DNA of 64,000 bases from Auanema rhodensis. Taxonomy: Eukaryota > Nematoda > Chromadorea > Rhabditida > Rhabditidae. Location: the NCBI GenBank assembly GCA_964057225.1, contig OZ059896.1, positions 1,054,001 to 1,118,000 of the forward strand, written 5' to 3'. A program made the position numbers and the translations under genes. Below, in pieces: positions 1 through 11,933 of this stretch (its first letter is position 1; every line of letters begins with the position of its first letter). The notes beneath the pieces are model-generated. The model saw only the letters and a list, made by a program, of their open reading frames with translations, did no database searches and was not told the DNA's origin.

Positions 1-120
1 ACTAATTTTTGTATTAAGCGTTTCTCAATGTAGTATAGTGCATTCGATGCGGATTTTTAAGCTGCGTCGATCTGTACTATCAGATTTGCGCTAGCTTGAA
101 AATGCACCGAGATATCAACT

Positions 121-142
121 GATATAAGTTCACACTTATATC
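121..142. other. Perfect 9-bp inverted repeat with 4-bp loop in the monomer
   Basis: Arms GATATAAGT and ACTTATATC are exact reverse complements separated by TCAC. The element recurs once per monomer, every 351 bp. Variants with CACACC instead of CACACTT (monomer position 136, T to C) introduce one mispair. The GCTGGC-type monomers also change the loop to TTAC. The dyad could form a cruciform in DNA or a short hairpin in a transcript. No protein partner can be named. Confidence 0.8.
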
Positions 143-170
143 CTCGATTTTCACCCTGAAGAATTAATTT

Positions 171-187
171 TTTCGTTGAATAACATT
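171..187 (+). other. Partial CENP-B-box resemblance (5' half only)
   Basis: TTTCGTTGAATAACATT keeps the TTCG and the central A of the mammalian CENP-B box (nTTCGnnnnAnnCGGGn), and eight of its first eight positions fit. It lacks the essential CGGG half, so 10 of 17 positions match overall. It recurs in nearly every monomer, with TTTCTTTG in the copies starting at 20006, 21758 and 23864. It is noted as a resemblance, not a functional call. Confidence 0.2.
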
Positions 188-253
188 GTCCATCGTTTTT
201 GCCTCGAAAAAAGGAATCTAAAAACATCTACTTTTCGCTAAATTATTTTGAAA

Positions 254-265
254 TTTTTCGAAAAA
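254..265. other. 12-bp palindrome TTTTTCGAAAAA
   Basis: This is a perfect palindrome centred on a CpG, within the most A+T-rich part of the monomer. It recurs in every copy, but the central CG is often TG (TTTTTTGAAA) or CA (TTTTCAAAA) in variant monomers, which breaks the palindrome. It contains TTCGAA. A role as a protein site or DNA-bending element is possible but not shown. Confidence 0.7.
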
Positions 266-292
266 ATTTTTGTCAAAATGTTTTTGGAAGCA

Positions 293-320
293 ATTTTGAG
301 TGTACATGGAAACTCAACAT
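293..320. other. Near-perfect 9-bp inverted repeat with 10-bp loop
   Basis: Arm ATTTTGAGT faces ACTCAACAT with ten bases between. Eight of nine positions pair; the exception is position 295 against 318. In a minority of monomers T295 is G (CAATGTTGAG), giving ATGTTGAGT and a perfect nine-pair stem. The flanks also allow an alternative pairing of AGTGTA with TACACT. The element recurs once per monomer. Confidence 0.7.
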
Positions 321-702
321 ACACTAATGCATCATTTTCCAAACGATCATAACTAATTTTTGTATTAAGCGTTTCTCAATGTAGTATAGTGCATTCGATG
401 CGGATTTTTAAGCTGCGTCGATCTGTTCTATCAGATTTGCGCTAGCTTGAAAATGCACCGAGATATCAACTGATATAAGTTCACACTTATATCCTCGATT
501 TTCACCCTGAAGAATTAATTTTTTCGTTGAATAACATTGTCCATCGTTTTTGCCTCGAAAAAAGGAATCTAAAAACATCTACTTTTCGCTAAATTATTTT
601 GAAATTTTTCGAAAAAATTTTTGTCAAAATGTTTTTGGAAGCAATTTTGAGTGTACATGGAAACTCAACATACACTAATGCATCATTTTCCAAACGATCA
701 TA

Positions 703-1053
703 ACTAATTTTTGTATTAAGCGTTTCTCAATGTAGTATAGTGCATTCGATGCGGATTTTTAAGCTGCGTCGATCTGTACTATCAGATTTGCGCTGGCTTG
801 AAAATGCACCGAGATATCAACTGATATAAGTTTACACCTATATCCTCTATTTTCACCCTGAAGAATTAATTTTTTCGTTGAATAACATTGTCCATCGTTT
901 TTGCCTCGGAAAAAGGAATCTAAAAACATCTACTTTTTGCTACATTATTTTGAAATTTTTCGAAAAAAATTTTGTCAAAATGTTTTTGGAAGCAATTTTG
1001 AGTGTACATGGAAACTCAACATACACTAATGCATCATTTTTCAAAAGATCATA
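703..1053. repeat. Chimeric monomer, G front and I rear
   Basis: The front has the G markers GCTGGC, TTTACACC and CTCTATT. The rear has the I markers CTCGGA, GCTACA and CAAAAG. G and I are neighbours in the standard order, so this copy looks like the product of deleting exactly one monomer. Diagnostic bases place the switch between about 869 and 907. Confidence 0.8.
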
Positions 1054-1404
1054 ACTAATTTTTGTATTAAGCGTTTCTCAATGTAGTATAGTGCATTCGA
1101 TGCGGATTATTAAGCTGCGTCGATCTGTACTATCAGATTTGCGCTAGCTTAAAAATGCACCGAGATATCAACTGATATAAGTTCACACTTATATCCTCGA
1201 TTTTCACCCTGAAGAATTAATTTTTTCGTTGAATAACATTGTCCATCGTTTTTGCCTCAAAAAAAGGAATCTAAAAACATCTACTTTTCGCTAAATTATT
1301 TTGAAATTTTTCGAAAAAATTTTTGTCAAAATGTTTTTGGAAGCAATTTTGAGTGTACATGGAAACTCAACATACACTAATGCATCATTTTTCAAACGAT
1401 CATA

Positions 1405-1754
1405 ACTAATTTTTGTATTAAGCGTTTCTCAATGTAGTATAGTGCATTCGATGCGGATTTTTAAGCTGCGTCGATCTGTACTATCAGATTTGCGCTAGCT
1501 TGAAAATGCACCGAGATATCAACTGATATAAGTTCACACCTATATCCTCGATTTTCACCCTGAAGAATTAATTTTTTCGTTGAATAACATTGTCCATCGT
1601 TTTTGCCTTGAAAAAAGGAATCTAAAAACATCTACTTTTCGCTAAATTATTTTGAAATTTTTTGAAAAAATTTTGTCAAAATGTTTTTGGAAGCAATTTT
1701 GAGTGTACATGGAAACTCAACATACACTAATGCATCATTTTTCAAAAGATCATA
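1405..1754. repeat. 350-bp monomer (T deleted near position 271)
   Basis: It reads TTTTTTGAAAAAATTTTGTC with one T fewer than the usual run. I found this deletion only here. Confidence 0.8.
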
Positions 1755-2105
1755 ACTAATTTTTGTATTAAGCTTTTCTTAATGTAGTATAGTGCATTCG
1801 ATGCGGATTTCTAAGCTGCGTCGATCTGTACTATCAGATTTGCGCTAGCTTGAAAATGCACCGAGATATCAACTGATATAAGTTCACACTTATATCCTCG
1901 ATTTTCACCCTGAAGAATTAATTTTTTCGTTGAATAACATTGTCCATCGTTTTTGCCTCAAAAAAAGGAATCTAAAAACATCTACTTTTCGCTAAATTAT
2001 TTTGAAATTTTTCGAAAAAATTTTTGTCAAAATGTTTTTGGAAGCAATTTTGAGTGTACATGGAAACTCAACATACACTAATGCATCATTTTTCAAACGA
2101 TCATA

Positions 2106-3860
2106 ACTAATTTTTGTATTAAGCGTTTCTCAATGTAGTATAGTGCATTCGATGCGGATTTTTAAGCTGCGTCGATCTGTACTATCAGATTTGCGCTAGC
2201 TTGAAAATGCACCGAGATATCAACTGATATAAGTTCACACTTATATCCTCGATTTTCACCCTGAAGAATTAATTTTTTCGTTGAATAACATTGTCCATCG
2301 TTTTTGCCTCGAAAAAAGGAATCTAAAAACATCTACTTTTCGCTAAATTATTTTGAAATTTTTCGAAAAAATTTTTGTCAAAATGTTTTTGGAAGCAATT
2401 TTGAGTGTACATGGAAACTCAACATACACTAATGCATCATTTTTCAAACGATCATAACTAATTTTTGTATTAAGCGTTTCTCAATGTAGTATAGTGCATT
2501 CGATGCGGATTTTTAAGCTGCGTCGATCTGTACTATCAGATTTGCGCTAGCTTGAAAATGCACCGAGATATCAACTGATATAAGTTCACACTTATATCCT
2601 CGATTTTCACCCTGAAGAATTAATTTTTTCGTTGAATAACATTGTCCATCGTTTTTGCCTCGAAAAAAGGAATCTAAAAACATCTACTTTTCGCTAAATT
2701 ATTTTGAAATTTTTCGAAAAAATTTTTGTCAAAATGTTTTTGGAAGCAATTTTGAGTGTACATGGAAACTCAACATACACTAATGCATCATTTTCCAAAC
2801 GATCATAACTAATTTTTGTATTAAGCGTTTCTCAATGTAGTATAGTGCATTCGATGCGGATTTTTAAGCTGCGTCGATCTGTACTATCAGATTTGCGCTG
2901 GCTTGAAAATGCACCGAGATATCAACTGATATAAGTTTACACCTATATCCTCTATTTTCACCCTGAAGAATTAATTTTTTCGTTGAATAACATTGTCCAT
3001 CGTTTTTGCCTTGAAAAAAGTAATCTAAAAACATCTACTTTTTGCTAAATTATTTTGAAATTTTTCGAAAAAATTTTTGTCAAAATGTTTTTGGAAGCAA
3101 TTTTGAGTGTACATGGAAACTCAACATACACTAATGCATCATTTTTCAAACGATCATAACTTATTTTTGTATTAAGCGTTTCTCAATGTAGTATAGTGCA
3201 TTCGATGCGGATTTTTAAGCTGCGTCGATCTGTACTATCAGATTTGCGCTAGCTCGAAAATGCACCGAGATATCAACTGATATAAGTTCACACTTATATC
3301 CTCGATTTTCACCCTGAAGAATTGATTTTTTCGTTGAATAACATTGTCCATCGTTTTTGCCTCGGAAAAAGGAATCTAAAAACATCTACTTTTTGCTACA
3401 TTATTTTGAAATTTTTCGAAAAAAATTTTGTCAAAATGTTTTTGGAAGCAATTTTGAGTGTACATGGAAACTCAACATACACTAATGCATCATTTTTCAA
3501 AAGATCATAACTAATTTTTGTATTAAGCGTTTCTCAATGTAGTATAGTGCATTCGATGCGGATTATTAAGCTGCGTCGATCTGTACTATCAGATTTGCGC
3601 TAGCTTAAAAATGCACCGAGATATCAACTGATATAAGTTCACACTTATATCCTCGATTTTCACCCTGAAGAATTAATTTTTTCGTTGAATAACATTGTCC
3701 ATCGTTTTTGCCTCAAGAAAAGGAATCTAAAAACATCTACTTTTCGCTAAATTATTTTGAAATTTTTCGAAAAAATTTTTGTCAAAATGTTTTTGGAAGC
3801 AATTTTGAGTGTACATGGAAACTCAACATACACTAATGCATCATTTTTCAAACGATCATA
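2106..3860. repeat. HOR unit b, 5-mer (S-S'-G-I-P)
   Basis: Five monomers at 2106, 2457, 2808, 3159 and 3510. It lacks the Q and R monomers that end later units. Its P copy has CTCAAG where the others have CCTTGA. It matches the first five monomers of the next unit at an offset of 1755 bp. Confidence 0.85.
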
Positions 3861-6317
3861 ACTAATTTTTGTATTAAGCGTTTCTCAATGTAGTATAGTG
3901 CATTCGATGCGGATTTTTAAGCTGCGTCGATCTGTACTATCAGATTTGCGCTAGCTTGAAAATGCACCGAGATATCAACTGATATAAGTTCACACTTATA
4001 TCCTCGATTTTCACCCTGAAGAATTAATTTTTTCGTTGAATAACATTGTCCATCGTTTTTGCCTCGAAAAAAGGAATCTAAAAACATCTACTTTTCGCTA
4101 AATTATTTTGAAATTTTTCGAAAAAATTTTTGTCAAAATGTTTTTGGAAGCAATTTTGAGTGTACATGGAAACTCAACATACACTAATGCATCATTTTTC
4201 AAACGATCATAACTAATTTTTGTATTAAGCGTTTCTCAATGTAGTATAGTGCATTCGATGCGGATTTTTAAGCTGCGTCGATCTGTACTATCAGATTTGC
4301 GCTAGCTTGAAAATGCACCGAGATATCAACTGATATAAGTTCACACTTATATCCTCGATTTTCACCCTGAAGAATTAATTTTTTCGTTGAATAACATTGT
4401 CCATCGTTTTTGCCTCGAAAAAAGGAATCTAAAAACATCTACTTTTCGCTAAATTATTTTGAAATTTTTCGAAAAAATTTTTGTCAAAATGTTTTTGGAA
4501 GCAATTTTGAGTGTACATGGAAACTCAACATACACTAATGCATCATTTTCCAAACGATCATAACTAATTTTTGTATTAAGCGTTTCTCAATGTAGTATAG
4601 TGCATTCGATGCGGATTTTTAAGCTGCGTCGATCTGTACTATCAGATTTGCGCTGGCTTGAAAATGCACCGAGATATCAACTGATATAAGTTTACACCTA
4701 TATCCTCTATTTTCACCCTGAAGAATTAATTTTTTCGTTGAATAACATTGTCCATCGTTTTTGCCTTGAAAAAAGGAATCTAAAAACATCTACTTTTTGC
4801 TAAATTATTTTGAAATTTTTCGAAAAAATTTTTGTCAAAATGTTTTTGGAAGCAATTTTGAGTGTACATGGAAACTCAACATACACTAATGCATCATTTT
4901 TCAAACGATCATAACTTATTTTTGTATTAAGCGTTTCTCAATGTAGTATAGTGCATTCGATGCGGATTTTTAAGCTGCGTCGATCTGTACTATCAGATTT
5001 GCGCTAGCTCGAAAATGCACCGAGATATCAACTGATATAAGTTCACACTTATATCCTCGATTTTCACCCTGAAGAATTGATTTTTTCGTTGAATAACATT
5101 GTCCATCGTTTTTGCCTCGGAAAAAGGAATCTAAAAACATCTACTTTTTGCTACATTATTTTGAAATTTTTCGAAAAAAATTTTGTCAAAATGTTTTTGG
5201 AAGCAATTTTGAGTGTACATGGAAACTCAACATACACTAATGCATCATTTTTCAAAAGATCATAACTAATTTTTGTATTAAGCGTTTCTCAATGTAGTAT
5301 AGTGCATTCGATGCGGATTATTAAGCTGCGTCGATCTGTACTATCAGATTTGCGCTAGCTTAAAAATGCACCGAGATATCAACTGATATAAGTTCACACT
5401 TATATCCTCGATTTTCACCCTGAAGAATTAATTTTTTCGTTGAATAACATTGTCCATCGTTTTTGCCTTGAAAAAAGGAATCTAAAAACATCTACTTTTT
5501 GCTAAATTATTTTGAAATTTTTCGAAAAAATTTTTGTCAAAATGTTTTTGGAAGCAATTTTGAGTGTACATGGAAACTCAACATACACTAATGCATCATT
5601 TTTCAAACGATCATAACTTATTTTTGTATTAAGCGTTTCTCAATGTAGTATAGTGCATTCGATGCGGATTTTTAAGCTGCGTCGATCTGTACTATCAGAT
5701 TTGCGCTAGCTCGAAAATGCACCGAGATATCAACTGATATAAGTTCACACTTATATCCTCGATTTTCACCCTGAAGAATTGATTTTTTCGTTGAATAACA
5801 TTGTCCATCGTTTTTGCCTCGAAAAAAGGAATCTAAAAACATCTACTTTTTGCTAAATTATTTTGAAATTTTTCGAAAAAATTTTTGTCAAAATGTTTTT
5901 GGAAGCAATTTTGAGTGTACATGGAAACTCAACATACACTAATGCATCATTTTTCAAAAGATCATAACTAATTTTTGTATTAAGCGTTTCTCAATGTAGT
6001 ATAGTGCATTCGATGCGGATTATTAAGCTGCGTCGATCTGTACTATCAGATTTGCGCTAGCTTAAAAATGCACCGAGATATCAACTGATATAAGTTCACA
6101 CCTATATCCTCGATTTTCACCCTGAAGAATTAATTTTTTCGTTGAATAACATTGTCCATCGTTTTTGCCTTGAAAAAAGGAATCTAAAAACATCTACTTT
6201 TCGCTAAATTATTTTGAAATTTTTTGAAAAAATTTTTGTCAAAATGTTTTTGGAAGCAATTTTGAGTGTACATGGAAACTCAACATACACTAATGCATCA
6301 TTTTTCAAACGATCATA
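3861..6317. repeat. HOR unit c, 7-mer (S-S'-G-I-P-Q-R)
   Basis: Monomers at 3861, 4212, 4563, 4914, 5265, 5616 and 5967. It is the first unit with the complete I-P-Q-R core. All copies are 351 bp, giving 2457 bp. Confidence 0.88.
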
Positions 6318-9125
6318 ACTAATTTTTGTATTAAGCGTTTCTCAATGTAGTATAGTGCATTCGATGCGGATTTTTAAGCTGCGTCGATCTGTACTATCAG
6401 ATTTGCGCTAGCTTGAAAATGCACCGAGATATCAACTGATATAAGTTCACACTTATATCCTCGATTTTCACCCTGAAGAATTAATTTTTTCGTTGAATAA
6501 CATTGTCCATCGTTTTTGCCTCGAAAAAAGGAATCTAAAAACATCTACTTTTCGCTAAATTATTTTGAAATTTTTCGAAAAAATTTTTGTCAAAATGTTT
6601 TTGGAAGCAATTTTGAGTGTACATGGAAACTCAACATACACTAATGCATCATTTTCCAAACGATCATAACTAATTTTTGTATTAAGCGTTTCTCAATGTA
6701 GTATAGTGCATTCGATGCGGATTTTTAAGCTGCGTCGATCTGTACTATCAGATTTGCGCTAGCTTGAAAATGCACCGAGATATCAACTGATATAAGTTCA
6801 CACTTATATCCTCGATTTTCACCCTGAAGAATTAATTTTTTCGTTGAATAACATTGTCCATCGTTTTTGCCTCGAAAAAAGGAATCTAAAAACATCTACT
6901 TTTCGCTAAATTATTTTGAAATTTTTCGAAAAAATTTTTGTCAAAATGTTTTTGGAAGCAATTTTGAGTGTACATGGAAACTCAACATACACTAATGCAT
7001 CATTTTTCAAACGATCATAACTAATTTTTGTATTAAGCGTTTCTCAATGTAGTATAGTGCATTCGATGCGGATTTTTAAGCTGCGTCGATCTGTACTATC
7101 AGATTTGCGCTAGCTTGAAAATGCACCGAGATATCAACTGATATAAGTTCACACTTATATCCTCGATTTTCACCCTGAAGAATTAATTTTTTCGTTGAAT
7201 AACATTGTCCATCGTTTTTGCCTCGAAAAAAGGAATCTAAAAACATCTACTTTTCGCTAAATTATTTTGAAATTTTTCGAAAAAATTTTTGTCAAAATGT
7301 TTTTGGAAGCAATTTTGAGTGTACATGGAAACTCAACATACACTAATGCATCATTTTCCAAACGATCATAACTAATTTTTGTATTAAGCGTTTCTCAATG
7401 TAGTATAGTGCATTCGATGCGGATTTTTAAGCTGCGTCGATCTGTACTATCAGATTTGCGCTGGCTTGAAAATGCACCGAGATATCAACTGATATAAGTT
7501 TACACCTATATCCTCTATTTTCACCCTGAAGAATTAATTTTTTCGTTGAATAACATTGTCCATCGTTTTTGCCTTGAAAAAAGGAATCTAAAAACATCTA
7601 CTTTTTGCTAAATTATTTTGAAATTTTTCGAAAAAATTTTTGTCAAAATGTTTTTGGAAGCAATTTTGAGTGTACATGGAAACTCAACATACACTAATGC
7701 ATCATTTTTCAAACGATCATAACTTATTTTTGTATTAAGCGTTTCTCAATGTAGTATAGTGCATTCGATGCGGATTTTTAAGCTGCGTCGATCTGTACTA
7801 TCAGATTTGCGCTAGCTCGAAAATGCACCGAGATATCAACTGATATAAGTTCACACTTATATCCTCGATTTTCACCCTGAAGAATTGATTTTTTCGTTGA
7901 ATAACATTGTCCATCGTTTTTGCCTCGGAAAAAGGAATCTAAAAACATCTACTTTTTGCTACATTATTTTGAAATTTTTCGAAAAAAATTTTGTCAAAAT
8001 GTTTTTGGAAGCAATTTTGAGTGTACATGGAAACTCAACATACACTAATGCATCATTTTTCAAAAGATCATAACTAATTTTTGTATTAAGCGTTTCTCAA
8101 TGTAGTATAGTGCATTCGATGCGGATTATTAAGCTGCGTCGATCTGTACTATCAGATTTGCGCTAGCTTAAAAATGCACCGAGATATCAACTGATATAAG
8201 TTCACACTTATATCCTCGATTTTCACCTTGAAGAATTAATTTTTTCGTTGAATAACATTGTCCATCGTTTTTGCCTTGAAAAAAGGAATCTAAAAACATC
8301 TACTTTTTGCTAAATTATTTTGAAATTTTTCGAAAAAATTTTTGTCAAAATGTTTTTGGAAGCAATTTTGAGTGTACATGGAAACTCAACATACACTAAT
8401 GCATCATTTTTCAAACGATCATAACTTATTTTTGTATTAAGCGTTTCTCAATGTAGTATAGTGCATTCGATGCGGATTTTTAAGCTGCGTCGATCTGTAC
8501 TATCAGATTTGCGCTAGCTCGAAAATGCACCGAGATATCAACTGATATAAGTTCACACTTATATCCTCGATTTTCACCCTGAAGAATTGATTTTTTCGTT
8601 GAATAACATTGTCCATCGTTTTTGCCTCGAAAAAAGGAATCTAAAAACATCTACTTTTTGCTAAATTATTTTGAAATTTTTCGAAAAAATTTTTGTCAAA
8701 ATGTTTTTGGAAGCAATTTTGAGTGTACATGGAAACTCAACATACACTAATGCATCATTTTTCAAAAGATCATAACTAATTTTTGTATTAAGCGTTTCTC
8801 AATGTAGTATAGTGCATTCGATGCGGATTATTAAGCTGCGTCGATCTGTACTATCAGATTTGCGCTAGCTTAAAAATGCACCGAGATATCAACTGATATA
8901 AGTTCACACCTATATCCTCGATTTTCACCCTGAAGAATTAATTTTTTCGTTGAATAACATTGTCCATCGTTTTTGCCTTGAAAAAAGGAATCTAAAAACA
9001 TCTACTTTTCGCTAAATTATTTTGAAATTTTTTGAAAAAATTTTTGTCAAAATGTTTTTGGAAGCAATTTTGAGTGTACATGGAAACTCAACATACACTA
9101 ATGCATCATTTTTCAAACGATCATA
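6318..9125. repeat. HOR unit d, 8-mer (S'-S-S'-G-I-P-Q-R)
   Basis: Eight monomers, 2808 bp. It equals unit c with one more standard monomer at its front. The P copy at 8073 has a private CACCTTGAAG. Confidence 0.88.
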
Positions 9126-11933
9126 ACTAATTTTTGTATTAAGCGTTTCTCAATGTAGTATAGTGCATTCGATGCGGATTTTTAAGCTGCGTCGATCTGT
9201 ACTATCAGATTTGCGCTAGCTTGAAAATGCACCGAGATATCAACTGATATAAGTTCACACTTATATCCTCGATTTTCACCCTGAAGAATTAATTTTTTCG
9301 TTGAATAACATTGTCCATCGTTTTTGCCTCGAAAAAAGGAATCTAAAAACATCTACTTTTCGCTAAATTATTTTGAAATTTTTCGAAAAAATTTTTGTCA
9401 AAATGTTTTTGGAAGCAATTTTGAGTGTACATGGAAACTCAACATACACTAATGCATCATTTTCCAAACGATCATAACTAATTTTTGTATTAAGCGTTTC
9501 TCAATGTAGTATAGTGCATTCGATGCGGATTTTTAAGCTGCGTCGATCTGTACTATCAGATTTGCGCTGGCTTGAAAATGCACCGAGATATCAACTGATA
9601 TAAGTTTACACCTATATCCTCTATTTTCACCCTGAAGAATTAATTTTTTCGTTGAATAACATTGTCCATCGTTTTTGCCTTGAAAAAAGGAATCTAAAAA
9701 CATCTACTTTTTGCTAAATTATTTTGAAATTTTTCGAAAAAATTTTTGTCAAAATGTTTTTGGAAGCAATTTTGAGTGTACATGGAAACTCAACATACAC
9801 TAATGCATCATTTTCCAAACGATCATAACTAATTTTTGTATTAAGCGTTTCTCAATGTAGTATAGTGCATTCGATGCGGATTTTTAAGCTGCGTCGATCT
9901 GTACTATCAGATTTGCGCTGGCTTGAAAATGCACCGAGATATCAACTGATATAAGTTTACACCTATATCCTCTATTTTCACCCTGAAGAATTAATTTTTT
10001 CGTTGAATAACATTGTCCATCGTTTTTGCCTTGAAAAAAGGAATCTAAAAACATCTACTTTTTGCTAAATTATTTTGAAATTTTTCGAAAAAATTTTTGT
10101 CAAAATGTTTTTGGAAGCAATTTTGAGTGTACATGGAAACTCAACATACACTAATGCATCATTTTTCAAACGATCATAACTTATTTTTGTATTAAGCGTT
10201 TCTCAATGTAGTATAGTGCATTCGATGCGGATTTTTAAGCTGCGTCGATCTGTACTATCAGATTTGCGCTAGCTTAAAAATGCACCGAGATATCAACTGA
10301 TATAAGTTCACACTTATATCCTCGATTTTCACCCTGAAGAATTAATTTTTTCGTTGAATAACATTGTCCATCGTTTTTGCCTTGAAAAAAGGAATCTAAA
10401 AACATCTACTTTTTGCTAAATTATTTTGAAATTTTTCGAAAAAATTTTTGTCAAAATGTTTTTGGAAGCAATTTTGAGTGTACATGGAAACTCAACATAC
10501 ACTAATGCATCATTTTTCAAACGATCATAACTTATTTTTGTATTAAGCGTTTCTCAATGTAGTATAGTGCATTCGATGCGGATTTTTAAGCTGCGTCGAT
10601 CTGTACTATCAGATTTGCGCTAGCTCGAAAATGCACCGAGATATCAACTGATATAAGTTCACACTTATATCCTCGATTTTCACCCTGAAGAATTGATTTT
10701 TTCGTTGAATAACATTGTCCATCGTTTTTGCCTCGGAAAAAGGAATCTAAAAACATCTACTTTTTGCTACATTATTTTGAAATTTTTCGAAAAAAATTTT
10801 GTCAAAATGTTTTTGGAAGCAATTTTGAGTGTACATGGAAACTCAACATACACTAATGCATCATTTTTCAAAAGATCATAACTAATTTTTGTATTAAGCG
10901 TTTCTCAATGTAGTATAGTGCATTCGATGCGGATTATTAAGCTGCGTCGATCTGTACTATCAGATTTGCGCTAGCTTAAAAATGCACCGAGATATCAACT
11001 GATATAAGTTCACACTTATATCCTCGATTTTCACCCTGAAGAATTAATTTTTTCGTTGAATAACATTGTCCATCGTTTTTGCCTTGAAAAAAGGAATCTA
11101 AAAACATCTACTTTTTGCTAAATTATTTTGAAATTTTTCGAAAAAATTTTTGTCAAAATGTTTTTGGAAGCAATTTTGAGTGTACATGGAAACTCAACAT
11201 ACACTAATGCATCATTTTTCAAACGATCATAACTTATTTTTGTATTAAGCGTTTCTCAATGTAGTATAGTGCATTCGATGCGGATTTTTAAGCTGCGTCG
11301 ATCTGTACTATCAGATTTGCGCTAGCTCGAAAATGCACCGAGATATCAACTGATATAAGTTCACACTTATATCCTCGATTTTCACCCTGAAGAATTGATT
11401 TTTTCGTTGAATAACATTGTCCATCGTTTTTGCCTCGAAAAAAGGAATCTAAAAACATCTACTTTTTGCTAAATTATTTTGAAATTTTTCGAAAAAATTT
11501 TTGTCAAAATGTTTTTGGAAGCAATTTTGAGTGTACATGGAAACTCAACATACACTAATGCATCATTTTTCAAAAGATCATAACTAATTTTTGTATTAAG
11601 CGTTTCTCAATGTAGTATAGTGCATTCGATGCGGATTATTAAGCTGCGTCGATCTGTACTATCAGATTTGCGCTAGCTTAAAAATGCACCGAGATATCAA
11701 CTGATATAAGTTCACACTTATATCCTCGATTTTCACCCTGAAGAATTAATTTTTTCGTTGAATAACATTGTCCATCGTTTTTGCCTCGAAAAAAGGAATC
11801 TAAAAACATCTACTTTTTGCTACATTATTTTGAAATTTTTTGAAAAAATTTTTGTCAAAATGTTTTTGGAAGCAATTTTGAGTGTACATGGAAACTCAAC
11901 ATACACTAATGCATCATTTTTCAAACGATCATA
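9126..11933. repeat. HOR unit e, 8-mer (S'-G-G-hybrid-I-P-Q-R)
   Basis: Eight monomers, 2808 bp. Two consecutive G monomers (9477, 9828) and a hybrid monomer (10179) stand before the core. The last monomer (11583) is an atypical R with CACACTT, CTCGAA and GCTACA. Confidence 0.86.
10179..10529. repeat. Chimeric monomer, I/Q front and P rear
   Basis: It starts CTTATTTT with GGATTTTTAAG like I or Q, then carries AGCTTAAAAA, GAATTAATT and CCTTGA like P. The switch lies between monomer positions of about 55 and 98. Confidence 0.7.

Larger units (their letters stand above)
168..297. other. Spaced A/T-tract segment, candidate curved DNA
   Basis: Runs of four to six A or T occur at about 168-173, 196-200, 207-212, 220-224, 232-235, 246-249, 254-258, 261-271, 275-278, 281-285 and 294-297. 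Much of this spacing is 10-14 bp, near one helical turn. Phased A-tracts are known to curve DNA and are frequent in satellites. The spacing is seen; the curvature is inferred and needs a bend calculation. Confidence 0.5.
1..351. repeat. Representative satellite monomer (standard type S')
   Basis: This first complete unit serves as the coordinate frame for monomer positions used elsewhere. It has 112 G+C of 351 (31.9%): 60 C and 52 G. It contains 14 CpG dinucleotides against about 8.9 expected from composition, so CpG is not depleted. The G+C-richer part is about positions 41-115. The most A+T-rich part is about 241-300. Its length is close to two nucleosomal repeats, which is common for satellites but not proof of phasing. 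Type S differs from S' only by ending TTTTTC rather than TTTTCC before AAACGATC. The unit phase is arbitrary, since the array has no natural start. Confidence 0.97.

Noticed and set aside
115-142. Hammerhead ribozyme core, known in some satellites
   Set aside because: The monomer has CTGATATAAG, not the CTGATGA core, and no correctly spaced GAAA partner. No self-cleaving fold can be supported.
171-187. Functional CENP-B box
   Set aside because: Only the TTCG half and central A match; the CGGG half required for CENP-B binding is absent from all copies I examined.
1-351. Ancient dimeric substructure of the monomer (two halves of about 175 bp)
   Set aside because: A weak likeness between ATAACTAATTTTTG at the unit start and ATAACATTGTCC near 181 does not continue into the flanks; it fits shared A+T richness.
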